Shown: positions 17,401 through 24,453, counted from the first letter of the stretch. The stretch: DNA of 64,000 nucleotides from Haloactinopolyspora alba (GCF_003014555.1 NZ_PYGE01000005.1:62001-126000); one strand, 5' to 3'. Program-made: numbers and translations. The notes: generated by a model not told the origin, from the letters alone.

Positions 17401-17629
17401 ACAGATCGGCCTCGTCGGCGAACCGGATCCAGTAGTCGGCCTCGTCGGTCTTCAGCGACCGCTGCAACCTCGGCTCGATCTTCTCGTCGGGGGCAGGCGT
17501 GTCGGCGGCCGAGTCCTGCTGTGTCCGCGTGTTCGGGTCAGGTTGGCTCGGGGCGGCCGACGACGGCGGCGCGCCCACCGTCAGTCCGGCCACCACGGCC
17601 AGCGACGTCAAGACGGGTAGGAGTCTCAT
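11426..17629 (-). CDS. Giant secreted S8 (subtilisin-like) protease with CarboxypepD_reg and malectin-like modules
   Basis: A 2067-residue exported protein. Residues 1-25 form a signal peptide; an I9-like propeptide follows to about 165. The S8 domain (about 180-490) has Asp in AGLDTGVDGDH, His in DGHGSHTIGT, the oxyanion Asn in VINNSWGSE and Ser in IGGTSMAAPHVTGAVALLW. Behind it are carboxypeptidase-regulatory-like domains (about 495-650), then two related blocks, each with a beta-rich IGYGDGVG region, a regulatory-like domain, a D-x-L-L-G-x-D-Q repeat and a malectin-like domain (VGVNAGG...FAWSADQA near 1336 and VGVNAGG...FVWSADQA near 1906). A PQQ/propeller-like insert lies between. It probably digests extracellular protein while binding carbohydrate. 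No sortase signal is visible. Confidence 0.93.
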   Translation of the reverse strand: MRLLPVLTSLAVVAGLTVGAPPSSAAPSQPDPNTRTQQDSAADTPAPDEKIEPRLQRSLKTDEADYWIRFADEADLSEARQIDDWAERGRAVYDALRTSATKAQADVVAELDENGVDYESYWVSNAILVQNGSAELATDLALHSTVAEISEAEEFELEEPKVTDTATSADATPEWGVRDINADDVWATGITGEGITVAGLDTGVDGDHASLMDAYRGYDPATGSFDDDYNFLDVADVCPDGAGPCDLDGHGSHTIGTVLGDDGEDNKIGVAPAAEWIAANGCETCSTEDMIASAQWMLAPTRADGSDPDPARRPHVINNSWGSEAPTNEPFMEDIITAWNAAGMFSVWSNGNNGPQCQTSGSPGSRILTYSVGSYGENGEIAPGSSRGPGQDGEIKPNIAAPGVQVRSAWHDGGYNTIGGTSMAAPHVTGAVALLWSAVPALVGDIASTRALLDDTARDVDDTTCGGTADDNPTWGEGKLDALALVNAGIEAGGAGDLTGTVTGPDGEPLTGATISAEGTHARTTTTGEDGTFSLRLLAGDYEVTTTKFGYVSSTTDVTITIDEGTTSDATLEPAERHDVTGTVVTDDGEPVPNADVTVEDTPLSTVHTGDDGTFAIADVPVGDYTIAVKPNACFSPTDVALTVDGAESMTVPVELFVDGGGYSCAVSEGDYRRGTDKVEFSTYGVWGDVDLPFPVAFYDGSFDSLKVGKRGLITPERTAKPGGPERAVFPFYTHRALDLGEGGIYTAATTVDGEDAFVVEYRDVVIEATDNVTEAVINFSVTFTRSGTVIIGYGDGVGADGPLSAGSTATTGIQGPGDVAGIRFSHQAPVLHDGLVVTYDMPDFGYLDATVIDENDGLPVEGAQVSIADDSGVIESLTIDATGAFHRQLPTGDYTMTVSADDYETATYEFSLDELYASTQVEARLTTGITDVTTDGLDAVLGTDQKGAGSLTLTNSGSAPVTFDLAEVGRHPELDDSEVVTRTAEGGQTSIDLERWAADAPDAPDAPDGHAPSDADDGTHKPAGNAAETEDTFGTLAGGDVLARFKPIPDGEGEPTGLGYDGDVWVHDYDSETNTEFTVTGQKTGKEFAAAWNPDFKAFDMALDTLTGDMCQMEDSPASYIHCFDRETGEKTREIKGEWSSIQLTGLAYNADRDVFYVGGRRNGRIGTVAGTSHETPGALLSHCVPPERAVMGLAYNAASDTIWYSDRDNYRSRLWQINPDDCSLVNAWWFPDTKGGQGGGLATDVTGALWAVDQIADEVLLVDVEDDLTTDLPWLSLSATGGTLDPGESMTVDVSLSTQNADPGVLAANILVTSDAGRQSKEYVPVTLTTTEYQVGVNAGGQAFTDGVGFAWSADQAYAEGSWGHQGKTRTMTTDDAVDGTTDDALFQAQRAARGQDTTYVFDDAPEGTYVLDLGFAEIRHAAEGKRVFDVLVNGELTHYAYDAASNVGTAAADVRTTVVEHSGGPLTVELRGSKGMRAPSIASLRVTLDPRGAAETPDPEPEPEEPEEVPVVPAGRSYEMEVTTGLYREGTTRTGWAGSFGCGVLWFEFDFPFYDTTWDGVCVSPTGMLTFDRSRTNANNKDLPTRGADAIYPFWDYLHIDDEGGIYIGTTEVDGLDAQVIEYRDVTFDDAPEQRVSFSVTLVADGRIQIGYGDGVGGEHPLTKGASATVGIENLAGDSIVHSFDEPVLTAGTGLEFTLPASGMIEGAVTDANDGEPVADATVTLTTADGDTRTATTNEQGLWKAQMLLGEHTVEVSSPGYVATTETVTFTERGQSETLDTELATGVAEVSGDNLDWLLGPDQTATAEMTVTNTGSAPLDVTVAEHQRSDGDGPGEPADLPWLSLTGDAVAGEIELSVGESTTVTATADTSAVEPGLFTGAVLVSSNAGRTPDQPVPARLGSSAYWVGVNAGGPSLTGTDGFVWSADQALANGSWGHVDGTADSTSADIAGTEDDDLFRTQRTGRTFSYVFEDAPAGRYVIGLGFAEIANVKAGERPFDVLVNGEVVLYDHDVQTEAGALAADTHTVTVEHTGGDLTVELIGENGERDPILSTLKVLEDPRPGT

Positions 17630-18021
17630 CCGGGGGTCCTCTCGTACGCTCCATCGAGACGGGCGCGCGGCACGGTGCCCGTCTGCCGGGGCTACAGGGG
17701 TCGGTAGGGGTCGTGAGGTTCGCGGCCGGGTCCCGCGTCGTCGTCCGTACCGGCTTCCGGCTCGTCGGGTGGATCCGTCGGTGCGTCCGCATCGGAGCCG
17801 GCGTCGTCATCTGGCGGGCTGGGTCGCTCACACATTCGCAACCCCGGGGGCATGGATCATGACGTCATGGTCCGGGTCCGGCCGGATGGTCGCTATCCTG
17901 CGGATGCGTTAATAAATCACGATTCGCCCTGTGGGCTGCGCCCCGAAGCGCCGAGATCACGCCCTCGCGACCGCCGGTCCTCGGCGCCGGGATCGTGCGT
18001 CGTGAGGCGTTTTTCGGTCCT
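17630..18021. other. 392-base intergenic region upstream of the protease gene
   Basis: I see no convincing gene. It must hold the promoter of the protease. It contains a 12-bp palindrome at 17858-17869 and an AT-rich patch near 17905-17930 (GTTAATAAATC). A 73-codon plus-strand frame from 17852 runs into the antisense of the VOC gene and is not supported. Confidence 0.6.
17858..17869. promoter_or_regulatory. 12-bp palindrome, candidate operator
   Basis: CATGACGTCATG is perfectly symmetric and extends to 18 bp with one mismatched pair (GATCATGACGTCATGGTC, 17855-17872). It lies about 230 bases upstream of the protease start. The binding protein is unknown. Confidence 0.4.
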
Positions 18022-18468
18022 CTATTCGTGCTGGGTGAACAGCACCTGGTCTTGCACGGAGGTGCCCGGATAGGTCGTGCCGGCTCCGGAGGGGGCGAGG
18101 TCCTCGTAGTAGCCGAGCCGGTTGTGCCATGGGTCGTGGAAGTCGAGGAACGCCACGACGCCCGGTAGCTGTGACGGCTCGGAGTGCTGGATGTCGCGTT
18201 CGTCGAGGAACGCCGTCGCCTGCAGCAGGTCGTTCACCCGAAACCTGATCCGGTTCTGCAACGGCTGGGCAGGGGTGCGGGCCACGACCTGGAGCCAGCA
18301 CTCCTGACCGGAGATCGGTGCCCACTCGAAGAAGTCGTCGTGCGGCTCGAACTGCGGAGGGCGGCCGAAGAGGTCGCTGTAGAACGCGCGCGCCGCGGCG
18401 CGGGCCTCGCTGGGCACGGATACCTGAAGCGTCATGCCGGACATGCCGGGCGCTGTCGTTCTCGACAT
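18022..18468 (-). CDS. VOC (glyoxalase-like) family protein
   Basis: A 148-residue vicinal-oxygen-chelate fold protein. LQVSVPSEARAAARAFYSDL begins the first beta-alpha-beta module, and VVAFLDFHDPWHNRLGYYED near the C-terminal end matches the second, where D-P-x-x-N-x-x-G-Y-Y is typical of family members. Function is not recognisable; relatives include dioxygenases, isomerases and antibiotic-binding proteins. Starts at 18468, 18444 or 18435 are all possible; none has a clear ribosome site. A longer frame to 18579 passes through a palindromic repeat element and is unlikely. Confidence 0.8.
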   Translation of the reverse strand: MSRTTAPGMSGMTLQVSVPSEARAAARAFYSDLFGRPPQFEPHDDFFEWAPISGQECWLQVVARTPAQPLQNRIRFRVNDLLQATAFLDERDIQHSEPSQLPGVVAFLDFHDPWHNRLGYYEDLAPSGAGTTYPGTSVQDQVLFTQHE

Positions 18469-18525
18469 GCCCCGACATTCGGTAACGCTCGGAAAAGTGT
18501 CAAGCATGACGAGACCCGACCAGTG

Positions 18526-18595
18526 GACTTCGATACCGCCGGAGGCGATTCGCGGCTGATTCCGACCGTCGGGCGCCACGGGCGGTATCGAAGTC
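18526..18595 (+). repeat. 70-bp palindromic repeat element, copy A
   Basis: GACTTCGATACCGCC at 18526-18540 is the exact inverted complement of GGCGGTATCGAAGTC at 18581-18595. The 40-base centre contains GGCTGATTCCG, and GGCTC follows the right arm. A second copy with the same arms, orientation and flank lies at 27622-27690. It sits in the gap between two minus-strand genes. Confidence 0.88.
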
Positions 18596-18657
18596 GGCTC
18601 ACGCCCGACGTCGTGGTCCGGTGCCGGCCGGGCGTGACTGGTGGTGCGTCGCTGGTC

Positions 18658-19104
18658 TCAGGTTCTCGACGGCGACTGGGAGCGCCGTTCCAGTGCCTCG
18701 CGGATGTGGCGCATGTGGTTCTTCTCAGCACGGCGGATCGACACCAGGAACAGTGGGAAGGCCAGCCGGAACCAGCCGTGTGGCCGGGGCGCGAACTCGA
18801 TGGACAGCAGTGTGCCCTCGGCGACGCCTTCGACCCGGCCGGTGAAGGTCACCTCGAGCGGGCCGCCGTTGTGGGTCCTCCACATGTGCGGGCGGTCGTA
18901 GGCGACGACTTCGGGCTCGATCGGCGGGCCGCCGTGCCTCCACTTCGCCCGGTACGTCGTGCCCACGCCGATCGGCCCCTCGGTGAGCTTCTCCACCATC
19001 TGACAGTCGGGGTTCCACTCGTGCTCCGAGCGGAGGTCGGACAGGTAATCGAACGCCTCGGCCGGCGTGCACCTGATCACCACGGAGTTGCGGATGACCG
19101 CCAT
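18658..19104 (-). CDS. SRPBCC (START-like) family protein
   Basis: A 148-residue protein of the Bet v1/polyketide-cyclase-like fold. RNSVVIRCTPAEAFDYLSDL and H-E-W-N-P at the N-terminus are typical of SRPBCC proteins that bind a hydrophobic ligand, and TFTGRVEGVAEGTLLSIEF follows. It ends with a basic helix. ATG 19104 is chosen; the frame upstream is antisense to the TetR gene. It is divergent from that TetR gene with only 54 bases between start codons, so it is the most likely regulated partner. The ligand is unknown. Confidence 0.85.
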   Translation of the reverse strand: MAVIRNSVVIRCTPAEAFDYLSDLRSEHEWNPDCQMVEKLTEGPIGVGTTYRAKWRHGGPPIEPEVVAYDRPHMWRTHNGGPLEVTFTGRVEGVAEGTLLSIEFAPRPHGWFRLAFPLFLVSIRRAEKNHMRHIREALERRSQSPSRT

Positions 19105-19127
19105 GAGAACCCCCTGACTAGAGTAAA

Positions 19128-19135
19128 CACTAGTG
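19128..19135. promoter_or_regulatory. Palindrome CACTAGTG, candidate TetR operator
   Basis: An 8-bp perfect palindrome in the 54-base gap between the SRPBCC gene and the divergent TetR gene. The flanks are AT-rich (GAGTAAA on the left, TTTAGTAG on the right), which fits the shared promoter. TetR proteins normally bind such centred dyads. Confidence 0.45.
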
Positions 19136-19158
19136 ATGCCTTTAGTAGACTCCGGAAC

Positions 19159-19848
19159 ATGACCGACGTCAAGGCCCGCACTCGCGCAGAACGCGCCCGG
19201 GAGACCCGGAGACGGATGCGCGATGCCGCGCGCGAGCTGTTCGTCTCGCAGGGGTACGCCGATACCACGATGAAGCAGATCGCCGCCGACGCGGGTGTCG
19301 CGGTACAGACCGTCTACTACACGTTCAAGACCAAGGGGGCGCTGCTCTGCGAGGTCGCAGAGGTGACCGCTGCCGGAGAGGACGACCCGGTGCCGGTCAG
19401 CCGCCGGGCGTGGATGCGTGAGGCGATGGCGGTGCCGTCCACGCAGCGGACCATCGCGCTCGTCGTCGAGCACGGGAGCGGGATCTACGAGCGGGTCGCG
19501 GTGCTGTGGCCGGCCGTCAACGCGGCGGCCGCGGCGGACCCGGAGGTCGACGAGTACTGGCGCGGTGTCGCCGCGAACCGCAGGTCCGGCCAGCATGCTT
19601 TCGTGGCTCGCATCGCCGAGCTCGGAGGTCTCCGCTCCGAGTTGGATGTCGGACGGGCAACCGACATCGTGGTCGTGCTGTGTGGCCACGACGTGTACCG
19701 AGGCCTGGTCCTGGACGCCGGCTGGACGGTTCCGGACTACAAGGCCTGGCTCTTCACCACTCTGATCCAGCAGCTGCTCGGCCATCGACAGCCGGACCCC
19801 GAAGCCCTGCGCGGCCTTTCGTACGCCCCCTTGGTCGACGCGAGCTGA
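19159..19848 (+). CDS. TetR/AcrR family transcriptional regulator
   Basis: A 229-residue regulator. The N-terminal HTH is clear: RMRDAARELFVSQGYADTTM followed by KQIAADAGVAVQTVYYTFKT. The ligand-binding half (after residue 60) is not assignable to a known effector. ATG 19159 is chosen because it begins the typical basic run before the first helix. It is divergent from the SRPBCC gene and probably represses it and itself. Confidence 0.9.
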   Translation: MTDVKARTRAERARETRRRMRDAARELFVSQGYADTTMKQIAADAGVAVQTVYYTFKTKGALLCEVAEVTAAGEDDPVPVSRRAWMREAMAVPSTQRTIALVVEHGSGIYERVAVLWPAVNAAAAADPEVDEYWRGVAANRRSGQHAFVARIAELGGLRSELDVGRATDIVVVLCGHDVYRGLVLDAGWTVPDYKAWLFTTLIQQLLGHRQPDPEALRGLSYAPLVDAS

Positions 19849-19870
19849 GCGCCGAGCGAGACGTCGGTGT

Positions 19871-20728
19871 TCACGGTCCGGTCGTTCTGGCCGGGACGAA
19901 CCGGGCGACCGTCGACGCGTAGTCCGCGGGATGGGTCAGATGTGGGAGGTGGCCAGCGCCGGGCAGTATGTGCGGCGCCGCCGCTCCGACCGTGTCCGCG
20001 AGGCGCATCGTGATCGTCGTGAAGAACACGGGACTCTCGTCACCCCGCGTGAGCAGCAGCGAAAACCGGGTGGGATCGAGTGCGGCGGGATCGAGTGAGG
20101 CCCAACCGGGGTCTCGAAGTTCCTCGGCGAAGGTGCCGGCGGCGGCGACCGTCTCCGCGTGTTCCTCGGGGCTCATCGTCTCCCATGCCCCCGGGCCCAG
20201 CGCGACGTTGTCGATGAAGTCGTGGACGGCGCCCTCGGCATCTCCACGCTCGATCCGTTCGCGGATCGCCTGCAAGGACCTGCGGACGTCGGCGACCGCC
20301 GGATCGTCCGCCGCGAGATCGAGCAGCGGCGGTTCGTGAACGCACAACGTGGCGATCAGCTCGGGCCTCCGAGCCGCCAACCCGAGTGCGATGGAGGCGC
20401 CGAACGAGTTGGCGACCACGTTCGCCGGCGCCAGGCCCAGCGACTGGATCAACTCGGCGAGGTCGTCCTCGTCGTCGCTGCGCAGTCCGGGCTCGGGGCC
20501 GTTCTCGCTGCCGGAATGGCCGCGCCGGTCGTAGGTGATCACGCGGAAGCTGCCCGCGAGCTCCTGCTCGACGGGCTCCCAGACTCGGTGGTCGTCCAAG
20601 CCCCCGTGCACCAGCACGAGTGGTTCGCCGCTACCGGCCTCTCGCACCAGCAGCCTGACTCCGTTGACCGTCACCAGGCGCTGATCGTGTTGGGCACTCC
20701 GGTCCGGAGGCCGAGTTGTGTCGGACAT
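19871..20728 (-). CDS. Alpha/beta hydrolase
   Basis: A 285-residue alpha/beta-hydrolase fold protein. PLVLVHGGLDDHRVWEPV holds the oxyanion HGG loop; VVANSFGASIALGLAAR contains the nucleophile elbow (N-S-F-G, so the first Gly of G-x-S-x-G is Asn); the catalytic His is in PGAGHLPHLTHP near the C-terminus. The acid is probably the Asp of LLLTRGDESPVFF. Substrate not predictable; relatives are esterases, epoxide hydrolases and haloperoxidases. It is convergent with the TetR gene. Confidence 0.87.
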   Translation of the reverse strand: MSDTTRPPDRSAQHDQRLVTVNGVRLLVREAGSGEPLVLVHGGLDDHRVWEPVEQELAGSFRVITYDRRGHSGSENGPEPGLRSDDEDDLAELIQSLGLAPANVVANSFGASIALGLAARRPELIATLCVHEPPLLDLAADDPAVADVRRSLQAIRERIERGDAEGAVHDFIDNVALGPGAWETMSPEEHAETVAAAGTFAEELRDPGWASLDPAALDPTRFSLLLTRGDESPVFFTTITMRLADTVGAAAPHILPGAGHLPHLTHPADYASTVARFVPARTTGP

Positions 20729-20863
20729 CTCTTCTCCCGTTGCACGTCGGTGCGAATCCGGGTTGGCCGAGCTCTCCAGCCTATCCGGGTCGACGCCGGT
20801 GGCGGTGTGGTCCGTGGCACGTCAGGTCGACGATCGTGGCGAGCTCCGTCGCCTTGGAGTTCC

Positions 20864-21010
20864 TCAGTCGTTGCGGCGGTGGGCCTGTTCGAGCACGGCG
20901 CGTTGGAGAGGCCGGCAGGCCTCCGCGACCGCGAGCGTCAGCAACAGCCCGCAGGCGACGGTGACGAGGACGAGCACGACGCCGAAGGTCTCCACCGGGA
21001 AGACGATCAT
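20864..21010 (-). CDS. Small membrane ORF, probably the 3' remnant of a longer gene
   Basis: A 48-codon frame with one hydrophobic stretch, F-G-V-V-L-V-L-V-T-V-A-C-G-L-L-L-T-L-A-V-A, followed by an amphipathic tail ending AHRRND. Seven in-frame codons upstream of the ATG (R-L-L-A-T-P-Y) still look coding, then a TGA stops the frame. This suggests the C-terminal end of a larger membrane protein whose 5' part is missing. It lies back to back with the 5'-truncated kinase gene. I do not recognise the family. Confidence 0.4.
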   Translation of the reverse strand: MIVFPVETFGVVLVLVTVACGLLLTLAVAEACRPLQRAVLEQAHRRND

Positions 21011-21087
21011 GTACGGGGTGGCGAGAAGGCGTCGGTGCTGTCATCTGTCTCTGGGCGGCCTCGGCACGGACCTGGGCACCGATCCCG

Positions 21088-21903
21088 ATGCTCATCGTCG
21101 TGGCGTCGTGGCTGGGACTGTGCATTGCGCTTCAGCTTGCCCTGGAGCGGCGTAAGTCGCTCGTGGTGCCGCCCCGGAGCGGGCCGGAATGGGCGCACCA
21201 TGTCGGCCAGCTGCGTTCCTCGCGGATGGCGATCGTCAATGCCTTCGAGATCGAGCGCCGCCGGATCGAGCGAGACCTGCACGACGGCGCGCAGCAGCAC
21301 ATCGTCGCATCGTCGCTGAAGATCGGTGAGGCGGTGCTGCTGCTCAGCGCCACGGGTCACGAGACCCGCGAACTCAGGCAGGCGACCGACCTGCTCACCC
21401 AGGCGCAGGAGGCGACCGAGTCTGCCCTGGCCACGCTGCGCACCACCGTTGCGGGCATCCATCCCAAGGTCCTTTCCGACCTGGGGCTCGACTCCGCCGT
21501 CCGCGATCTGGCACACCGTTCGACGCTGAGGGCCGTGGTCCGCGTCCCGCACCCGCTCCCGTCCATCCCTGACGCGGTTGCGGCCGCCGCGTACTTCCTC
21601 GTCTCCGAAGCACTGACCAACGTCGCCAAGCACGCGCCCGACGCGCAGGTCACCGTCCTGCTCGGCGCCGATCACCAGCTCCACCTGTCCATCGTCGACG
21701 ACGGACCCGGCGGCGCCCACATCCGGCCCGGTCACGGGCTCGCCGGCATGGCGGAACGGCTCGCAGCCTTCGGTGGCACCCTGAACGTCACCAGCCCGTC
21801 GGGCGGTCCCACTTCTCTCGCTGCCCGCGTGCCGCTCCTGCTGCCCGAGGGTGAGCCGGGTGTCGTGGTGGGCGCACCGGCCGGGCCGCAGGCGGCCGGG
21901 TGA
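21088..21903 (+). CDS. NarL-type sensor histidine kinase, probably lacking its N-terminus
   Basis: A 271-residue kinase with the H-box RRIERDLHDGAQQHIVASSL (His near residue 65), the HATPase N-box VSEALTNVAKHA and a final G-x-G region GPGGAHIRPGHGLAGMAERL. Only one membrane helix (MLIVVASWLGLCIALQLAL) precedes it. In-frame codons upstream to about 21028 still encode a membrane-like stretch (VGAVICLWAASARTWAPIP) without any start codon or ribosome site. The natural gene was therefore probably longer. Its stop overlaps the response regulator start (GTGA), so the pair is coupled. Function in vivo is doubtful. Confidence 0.78.
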   Translation: MLIVVASWLGLCIALQLALERRKSLVVPPRSGPEWAHHVGQLRSSRMAIVNAFEIERRRIERDLHDGAQQHIVASSLKIGEAVLLLSATGHETRELRQATDLLTQAQEATESALATLRTTVAGIHPKVLSDLGLDSAVRDLAHRSTLRAVVRVPHPLPSIPDAVAAAAYFLVSEALTNVAKHAPDAQVTVLLGADHQLHLSIVDDGPGGAHIRPGHGLAGMAERLAAFGGTLNVTSPSGGPTSLAARVPLLLPEGEPGVVVGAPAGPQAAG

Positions 21904-22589
21904 TGAGGCTCATCGTCGCGGACGACGCCGCTCTGCTGCGCGAAGGCCTGGCCGGGCTGCTCGAGCGGCAGGGACACGAGGTACTCGGCCGAGCGGCAAC
22001 CGCACCGGAACTCGAAGCGGTCGTCGACCATGCGGTCGCGCACGGACGCCTGCCCGACGTCGTCCTCACCGATGTCCGGATGCCGCCGGCGATGGCTGCT
22101 GACGGGCTGGACGCTGCCGTGCGGATCCGCGCCGAGCACCCGCGGATCGGGATCATGGTGCTCTCGCAGTACGTGGCGCCGGCGTACGCGAGCGAACTCT
22201 TCGACGGTCGATCGAGGCGCGCGGGGCCGGAGGCCGACGGCGCTGGTGGCCTGGGTTACCTGCTGAAGGAACGAGTAGCGCGGATCGCGGACTTCATCGA
22301 CTCCCTCCAGCTCGTGGCCGCGGGTGGTGTCGTCGTCGACCCGGAGGTCGCCGCACTGCTGGTCTCGGGCGGCCGTGGCGCATTGGACGTTCTGTCCGCC
22401 CGCGAACGTGAAGTGCTCGAGCTCATGGCGCGTGGACTCAGCAACTCCCAGATCGCCGAGCAGCTCGTTCTGTCGGCAGGCGCGGTCTCCAAGCACGTCG
22501 CCAACGTCTTCACGAAGCTCGACCTGCCGCCAGGAGAGGACAACCGCCGCGTGCGAGCCGTCCTGGCCTACCTCACCGATCAGCCGTGA
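21900..22589 (+). CDS. NarL/LuxR-type response regulator
   Basis: A 229-residue regulator. The receiver domain has acidic residues in LIVADDAALLREGLAGLL and the phosphate-accepting Asp in VVLTDVRMPP; GYLLKERV supplies the Lys. The LuxR HTH is LSAREREVLELMARGLSNSQ and IAEQLVLSAGAVSKHVANVF. About ten extra residues (GRSRRAGPEA) lie between ELF and DGAGGLGYLLKERV compared with what I expect for this subfamily. GTG 21900 overlaps the kinase stop. Target genes are unknown. Confidence 0.9.
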   Translation: MMRLIVADDAALLREGLAGLLERQGHEVLGRAATAPELEAVVDHAVAHGRLPDVVLTDVRMPPAMAADGLDAAVRIRAEHPRIGIMVLSQYVAPAYASELFDGRSRRAGPEADGAGGLGYLLKERVARIADFIDSLQLVAAGGVVVDPEVAALLVSGGRGALDVLSAREREVLELMARGLSNSQIAEQLVLSAGAVSKHVANVFTKLDLPPGEDNRRVRAVLAYLTDQP

Positions 22590-22636
22590 TGATCTGATCC
22601 TGCCGGACGGTTTCGGTGTCGGACCGGGCGATCACG

Positions 22637-22676
22637 CGAACGGCGCCGCTTCCCTCGCGAGGTGCGGCGCCGTTCG
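22637..22676. terminator. 13-bp hairpin between convergent genes
   Basis: CGAACGGCGCCGC at 22637-22649 pairs perfectly with GCGGCGCCGTTCG at 22664-22676. The 14-base loop contains the palindrome CCTCGCGAGG. It lies between the response regulator and the methyltransferase ends and should terminate both. Confidence 0.85.
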
Positions 22677-22703
22677 TCTCCCCGGCTCGCGGTCCCGGCA
22701 CGC

Positions 22704-23732
22704 TCAGACGCGGCCCCAGGTGAGAGCGTGCACAGGGGTCAACGATGCGGTGCCGAGGTCGGTGAACCCGTGCCGCTGCAGCAGCGCGTCGTAGGTGCGG
22801 CGTGGCAGCAGCTGGTCGTCGATCTGGGCCTCGAAGAACTGGATGCCGGCCATCACCCGGCCGGGCACCGTGGCCAGTGCCTCGTCGTCGTCCGGGAACG
22901 GGAAGTCGGAGATGACGAACAGCCCGCCCGGCTCGAGCGCGTCCACGACCCGCTGGGTGACCCTGTCGATGTCTCGGCACTCGTGCATGGTGATGTTGTT
23001 GACCACCAGCGTGGCCGGGCGGTCGATCGTGAACTCCTCCAGCGGTTCGGTCACGAACCGGACCCGGTCGGCGAGGCCCGCCTTCTCGACGGTGCGCCGG
23101 GCCAACTCGATCGAGTGGGCGTCGCCGTCCACCCCGATCAGCTCACAGGCGGGGTAGTGCTCGGCCAGCCGTACCAGTCCCAGCCCGGCGCCGCAGCCGG
23201 TGTCGACGATCACACCGCCGTCGGCCAGTCGCTGCGCCAACCCCGGAATCTGCTCGAGCCCACCGGGCACCAGCCGGGTGTAGAAGGGGCGGCCCGACTT
23301 GGACACCCCGTCGATCCACGCTGGGCTGCAGTCGTTCCACCACAGCCGCTCCCCGGTGCCGAGTGCCTGTTCGAAACGGTCGAAGAGCTCGTGTTGCTCG
23401 AAGACCGCGAAGATGCCGCCTGCGTAGGCCGGGGAACTCTCGTCGAGCAGCAGGGTCGCCATGTGCGGTGCCAGGCGGTAGGTGTCGCCGTCCCGCTCAC
23501 AGACGCCGCCGGCGAAGGCCGAACGGCACCACACGCCCACGTAGAACGGATCGTGACCTGTGCGCGCGGCCAGATCGTCGGCAGTCGCGCCTGTCGCTGC
23601 GTCGGCCAGGGCACGGACGAGCCCCGAACGAAGGCCGATCCCGACGGTGCGGTGCCCGGTGTATCCGGCCACCTGGCCGAGCAGGATCGCCGCCTGGTCC
23701 TTGATCTCCGGTGCTGGAGTCACAGTGGTCAT
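22704..23732 (-). CDS. Class I SAM-dependent methyltransferase with N-terminal winged-helix-like domain
   Basis: A 342-residue protein. Residues 1-100 resemble the winged-helix dimerisation region seen in this family (GIGLRSGLVRALADAATGAT, TADDLAARTGHDPFYVGVW). The SAM site is VIVDTGCGAGLGLVRLAEHY with LIGVDGDAHSIELARRTVE behind it, and VVNNITMHEC is motif-like. Start ATG 23732 has a GGGAAG ribosome site; ATG 23744 has none. It follows the lipoprotein gene by about 25 bases, so the two are likely co-transcribed downstream of the SARP-type regulator. Substrate unknown. Confidence 0.87.
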   Translation of the reverse strand: MTTVTPAPEIKDQAAILLGQVAGYTGHRTVGIGLRSGLVRALADAATGATADDLAARTGHDPFYVGVWCRSAFAGGVCERDGDTYRLAPHMATLLLDESSPAYAGGIFAVFEQHELFDRFEQALGTGERLWWNDCSPAWIDGVSKSGRPFYTRLVPGGLEQIPGLAQRLADGGVIVDTGCGAGLGLVRLAEHYPACELIGVDGDAHSIELARRTVEKAGLADRVRFVTEPLEEFTIDRPATLVVNNITMHECRDIDRVTQRVVDALEPGGLFVISDFPFPDDDEALATVPGRVMAGIQFFEAQIDDQLLPRRTYDALLQRHGFTDLGTASLTPVHALTWGRV

Positions 23733-23757
23733 GGTGCTTCCCATCTGTTGTAGGTGA

Positions 23758-24453
23758 TCACGGCGTCGGGAAGGCCGCGGACTGCGAGAGCAGGCACTGG
23801 TTCGGGCCGGGCTCGCCGTCGGCCAGGGCGGTGGCGGGGAAGATCGACGGGAACGGGCTGTCGTCGGCGCACCCGCCGCGGTAGGTGTGGATCATCCCGG
23901 GCATGTGGTCGGCGAGAGCCGGCCCGTGGTCGTTGAGCGTGAACAGGAACTGCGCGCTCGTCGCGTCGTCGAGAGAGCGGTCCGGCAGCCAGCCGGTGAG
24001 CGGGCCCTCCTTCACGTGTCCGGCGAACGTGGCCCGGCCGTTGCGGCCCACGACGTGCCCGGCGCCGAAGCGCACCTGGGCGTCCGCGTCGACATCCGGG
24101 TCGAAGAGCTCCGGCCCCGTGCACGGAGTGCCCTCGCACGCGTCCGGGTCGTTCACCGTGATCAGCCACAGCGTGTAGGCATGGCCGGGTTCCAGGTCGC
24201 GGGCGTGGAACTGGTACGACGCTCCTCCCTCGTGGCGTGTCAGGGCGACCCACGCGTCCTCGACCCTGCCCTCGTTGCCGGCCGGCTTCTGCTGTGGGTG
24301 CCAGTTCACCGCGGCTTCCTGGTGCACGGCCGGAACCGGCGGCTCCTCGGCCGGTCGGGCCGCCCCTCCGGCGGACTGAGCGCAGGCTGCCAGCGGAACG
24401 ACGAGGACGCCGGTGAGCAGGCCGAACGTCGATGTCTTGCGCGAGAGCATCAT
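23758..24453 (-). CDS. Secreted lipoprotein of unknown function
   Basis: A 231-residue protein with a lipoprotein signal, FGLLTGVLVVPLAACAQSAG; the Cys of L-A-A-C would be lipidated. The mature part holds a repeated beta pattern (YQFHARDLEPGHAYTLWLIT, RFGAGHVVGRNGRATFAGHV), three or more Cys pairs such as DACEGTPCTGPE and GGCADDSPFP, and a C-terminal NQCLLSQ. It looks like an extracellular beta-sandwich domain, but I do not recognise a named family. It lies between the SARP-type regulator and the methyltransferase on the same strand. Confidence 0.75.
   Translation of the reverse strand: MMLSRKTSTFGLLTGVLVVPLAACAQSAGGAARPAEEPPVPAVHQEAAVNWHPQQKPAGNEGRVEDAWVALTRHEGGASYQFHARDLEPGHAYTLWLITVNDPDACEGTPCTGPELFDPDVDADAQVRFGAGHVVGRNGRATFAGHVKEGPLTGWLPDRSLDDATSAQFLFTLNDHGPALADHMPGMIHTYRGGCADDSPFPSIFPATALADGEPGPNQCLLSQSAAFPTP

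Noticed and set aside
17852-18073. 73-codon plus-strand frame near the protease promoter
   Set aside because: Only its first third is outside the antisense of the VOC gene, and composition does not resemble real genes.
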